Program-made: the position numbers and the translations under genes | Shown here: in pieces, positions 61,359-64,000 of the stretch | Layout: each line of letters starts with the position of its first letter | Position numbering within the stretch: position 1 is the stretch's first letter | The notes under the pieces: model-generated | Database searches by the model: none | Told to the model about the DNA's origin: nothing | The model's input: the letters and a program-made list of their open reading frames with translations, nothing else | DNA from: Lacrimispora algidixylanolytica | Lineage (GTDB): Bacteria > Bacillota > Clostridia > Lachnospirales > Lachnospiraceae | Assembly (NCBI RefSeq): GCF_003609635.1 | Contig: NZ_MCIA01000012.1 | Location: 1-64,000, forward strand | Reading direction: 5' to 3' | Length of the DNA: 64,000 nt

Positions 61359-62339
61359 CTATTGTATAAACGCTTTCCACCGTTTTAAATTACCCACATT
61401 AAATTCAAACTCTGGTGTATTGATGGAATCTTTTATTTCTGAAACGTAATACCATGGATCATCCTTATGAAGGGGATTTTTAAGCACCTGAAATTCTTGT
61501 GCTGGCATATATCCCTGGGCGAGAAGAAAGCAACGGTTTCCCAAAGCATCCTCCGCAACATCTACTACCATTACGCAGTGTCCCGGACTACCGCCTCGGA
61601 TCAGCAAATCGCCAGATAATATCCGATTTAGCTCAACACTGCTGCACTCTTTTTCAAGTGAAATGGTCCCTGCATAAATCATTACCTGCCTTAGATACGT
61701 TAAAAAACTTTCATTGGAATCATCAAAGGCCTCCCGCTTCTCCCACGAGACCTTGTTACCTTCCACATTCAAACGCTTTCCATCTTTCCAAGAGGAATAA
61801 TCCATTAAAAATCCATTGGTTAAATGAAAAGCGATTGAATCATATGCGCCTGCAGACCATAAATATTCTCCATACATACGCATTACGCTGTCCGCACACT
61901 GCTGCAAGTCTCCTTTTACTAAGGGCATAGAGAAAACCGCAGCGTGAGCTTCTTGGTTCCTTTTCTTACCTCCATCATATAAAAGCACTGGGCTTTTATC
62001 CGGTTTCAATTCATACTTCCTGAGATATCCCTGAAGACTTCCCACAGGTTTGTCCAGTCTTTGATAACCAGAAGGAGTATTAAATCGTTCTTCCAGCGTA
62101 ATGCCGGTTGAATAAATTAGAGACCTTTGTACCGGTTGTCCATTGACTGCCTGATCAGGCTCCGTTATCTCACGATTTGATAACGAAACCTTAGTATCAT
62201 CCGAACTAGTTAATACGGTAAAAGGGGTCTGCTCAGTTTCCAGAATGAGTGCCTTTTGCTTATGAAAGTATTTATTTTGAAATACAATTGAAACGCATAT
62301 GAATGCAAATAACATTATAACATATAAATATCGTTTCAT
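61359..62339 (-). CDS. DUF4846 exported protein
   Basis: The 326-aa protein starts at the ATG at 62339 with an N-terminal membrane anchor or signal (YLYVIMLFAFICVSIVFQNK). The extracytoplasmic part has the DUF4846 pattern: GSLQGYLRKYELKPDKSPVL, then CADSVMRMYGEYLWSAGAYD and a late GDLLIRGGSPGHCVMVVDVA. The Cys-His pair resembles a papain-like arrangement, but activity is unproven. It is convergent with ribU and downstream of an MFS gene on the same strand. Confidence 0.82.
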   Translation of the reverse strand: MKRYLYVIMLFAFICVSIVFQNKYFHKQKALILETEQTPFTVLTSSDDTKVSLSNREITEPDQAVNGQPVQRSLIYSTGITLEERFNTPSGYQRLDKPVGSLQGYLRKYELKPDKSPVLLYDGGKKRNQEAHAAVFSMPLVKGDLQQCADSVMRMYGEYLWSAGAYDSIAFHLTNGFLMDYSSWKDGKRLNVEGNKVSWEKREAFDDSNESFLTYLRQVMIYAGTISLEKECSSVELNRILSGDLLIRGGSPGHCVMVVDVAEDALGNRCFLLAQGYMPAQEFQVLKNPLHKDDPWYYVSEIKDSINTPEFEFNVGNLKRWKAFIQ

Positions 62340-62477
62340 ATTTAGCCAGCCCCCCATTACAATTTCCATTTTACCCTTGCTTATTTCTGCAATTGTAACA
62401 TGTTACAAATGGGATTACCAGTAAATATAACGAATATTTAACATTAACTACGCGAAAACAAATCAAATACAATATGC

Positions 62478-63800
62478 TTACAAAGTATCGCTGCCCATCT
62501 CTTCATATTCTCCCAGTCGATCTGCTAATCTCCTGATATGATTATTTTTATATCCAACAATACAGGAAATCGATCCCAAGATGCCAGTACACAAAAACAT
62601 CACTGCCATTCCGCTTCCAGCTCCGCTCCCCACCACATTTTTTAATAAATCTGCTAAGAGATGATCCGATCCCATAAGTGGTTCAAATACATAATCAGCC
62701 AAATAGCCTCCTAATAATATTCCTAAGGGAATGGTGGAAGAATGAATGGCATTGCGCAGTGCAAAGATACTTCCTTGCATGTTTTGAGGGATAAATTTGT
62801 ATAAAATCATGGTCTGGCCTGCCATTACAAATGGAATAGGGACACTTGCTGCAATGCCTGCCAAAAGCCATACGGAAAGATTCTGCCCTACTCCCATCGT
62901 AAGATCCCCAAACAGGAAGGATACTCCTGCTGAGACATATAGAAGCTTTAAAGGGTTTGATTTTCCTCTCCCGCCTAAAACCATGATACCTCCGATAATA
63001 CCTCCTGCGCCCAAAACTCCGCTTACTACAGAAAGTGCTTTGATATCATTTCCACTTCTGCTTAGAATCATGGGTGATAGAATATTCTCATAGGTAAGTC
63101 TGGAAAAGAAATTTATGATAGCTAAGCTTAGCATAATATATAATAGCCCTTTTTCATTTTTAAAAAATAAAATGCTATCCTTTAGATTGCCAGATTTTTT
63201 ATTATTATTTTTCTTGACCCCATCAACGGATATCAGAGGCTCTGTTTTAATCGGAACCAGTGTTACGATACAAAACAAAAACGACAATAAGTCAGCAACC
63301 AAAACAAAGGGAAGTCCTGCAAAACCTGTAATCATGCCAGCCAACATTGGAGACACAACCATCGTGAGATTACTTGAAAAGGACTGTAATCCACTTGCTT
63401 TTTTATACTGACCGTCTGGTATAAGTGTTCCTGTAACCACTGAGGCTGCAGGAGATTGAAACGCATTAGCAAAACCAATGATTGCATTTACCACGTAAAT
63501 TTGTTCTATAGACAGATTGTTTTGGGTTAGTTGAATGAATACTCCAACCGTCAATAAGGCTGCTACAGAATCAGAAATTATAAGAATCATTTTTTTAGAA
63601 TGCCTATCTATGAAACCGCCTACAAAAATGCTGACAAGTATGTATGGGACGTAGGAACAAAATGTCATAAGTGAAACTGTCATGGCAGACTGTGTTCTTT
63701 GATAGGCCCAAATAGTTAGAGCAAATGCTGTCATAGCACTACCAAGCTGCGACACTGATTGTCCCAGCCAAAAAATGATATAATGTTTGTTTTTTTCCAT
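62478..63800 (-). CDS. MFS exporter (MefA/EntS-like)
   Basis: The 440-aa protein has about 12 membrane segments and begins YIIFWLGQSVSQLGSAMTAF, with the MFS loop motif GGFIDRHSKKMILIISD at ~60-77 and ASGLQSFSSNLTMVVSPMLA later. This subgroup (MFS_3) includes macrolide and siderophore exporters; the substrate here is not known. GGAGAGAGAACA precedes the ATG. Two CTTATAAG palindromes lie just upstream and may be operators. Confidence 0.88.
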   Translation of the reverse strand: MEKNKHYIIFWLGQSVSQLGSAMTAFALTIWAYQRTQSAMTVSLMTFCSYVPYILVSIFVGGFIDRHSKKMILIISDSVAALLTVGVFIQLTQNNLSIEQIYVVNAIIGFANAFQSPAASVVTGTLIPDGQYKKASGLQSFSSNLTMVVSPMLAGMITGFAGLPFVLVADLLSFLFCIVTLVPIKTEPLISVDGVKKNNNKKSGNLKDSILFFKNEKGLLYIMLSLAIINFFSRLTYENILSPMILSRSGNDIKALSVVSGVLGAGGIIGGIMVLGGRGKSNPLKLLYVSAGVSFLFGDLTMGVGQNLSVWLLAGIAASVPIPFVMAGQTMILYKFIPQNMQGSIFALRNAIHSSTIPLGILLGGYLADYVFEPLMGSDHLLADLLKNVVGSGAGSGMAVMFLCTGILGSISCIVGYKNNHIRRLADRLGEYEEMGSDTL

Positions 63801-63811
63801 TGTTCTCTCTC

Positions 63812-63915
63812 CTTATAAGTGTTTCGTCTTATAAGTACAAGATCCAATGCGGACGAGATAAGTTTAAATCAATCCATTCTGTACAAGCCTCGTCCATTGA
63901 TCAGACCTTGTACAG
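63812..63915. promoter_or_regulatory. Palindromes upstream of the MFS gene
   Basis: CTTATAAG occurs at 63812-63819 and 63828-63835, within 35 nt of the MFS start. CTGTACAAG (63879-63887) and CTTGTACAG (63907-63915) form a 9-bp inverted repeat with a 19-nt spacer. Both could be operator sites for a regulator encoded beyond the window. Confidence 0.45.
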
Positions 63916-64000
63916 AGAAATGCACTCATTAAAATCATCTTAGGAAGTAGATTCATACATATTCCTCTCTTTACATTCTCGTATCTAAATACCTTTCTAT

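Overview
The window looks like a chromosomal stretch of a low-GC, spore-forming Clostridia (most like Lachnospiraceae). Grounds are the strong AGGAGG-type ribosome binding sites, a SpoVG relative, many Rho-independent terminators, an ECF-type riboflavin transporter under an FMN riboswitch, and transfer-gene families (DUF6103, DUF5688, DUF3852, DUF4320, DUF6550, YodL) that I know from Clostridia mobile elements.

Layout. 0-2 kb: dxs. 2-3.9 kb: degraded DNA with one small TnpW-like gene and a GC-rich relic block. About 3.9-45.6 kb: an integrative conjugative element (ICE), almost wholly on the minus strand. In transcription order from the right it has accessory genes (Cys-rich protein, Dam-type methylase, two AbrB-like proteins), a 1347-aa SLH surface protein, a membrane HEPN/winged-helix protein, a YodL protein and a frameshifted spoVG. 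A complete Tad/Flp-type pilus cluster follows: two short pilin-like proteins, prepilin peptidase, CpaB, TadZ-like ATPase, TadA, TadB and TadC. Three plus-strand genes interrupt at 24-26.6 kb. The type IV secretion and DNA-processing block comes next: VirB6-like, PrgI-like, a short protein, VirB4, amidoligase, a gamma-glutamylcyclotransferase-like protein, NlpC/P60 hydrolase, ParM/ParR-like pair, RHH protein, MobP-type relaxase with Sel1 repeats, Toprim primase and VirD4 coupling protein. A sigma-region-4-like regulator and a cyclic-di-GMP-I riboswitch lie at the left end. No integrase or recombinase is visible.

45.7-54.1 kb is an AT-rich cargo block that looks like a defense island: TIR protein, KAP-type P-loop NTPase, a self-regulated HTH-GTPase and a HEPN-like protein. 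54.8-60 kb is bounded by two identical tRNA-Ala(GGC) genes inside 176-bp direct repeats offset by 5049 bp. It contains 117-bp tandem repeats carrying a piece of that tRNA, a type III restriction relic, a five-gene redox/regulator group and an IS3 transposase fragment. 60-64 kb is ordinary chromosome: FMN riboswitch-ribU, a DUF4846 lipoprotein-like protein and an MFS exporter.

The most unusual signal is a shared C-terminal tail (Glu/Gln-rich, then Gly followed by alternating Met/Leu residues) on at least eight otherwise unrelated ICE proteins. It is absent from the transfer machinery and could be a translocation or sorting signal. The second is the TIR-KAP-GTPase-HEPN cargo set.
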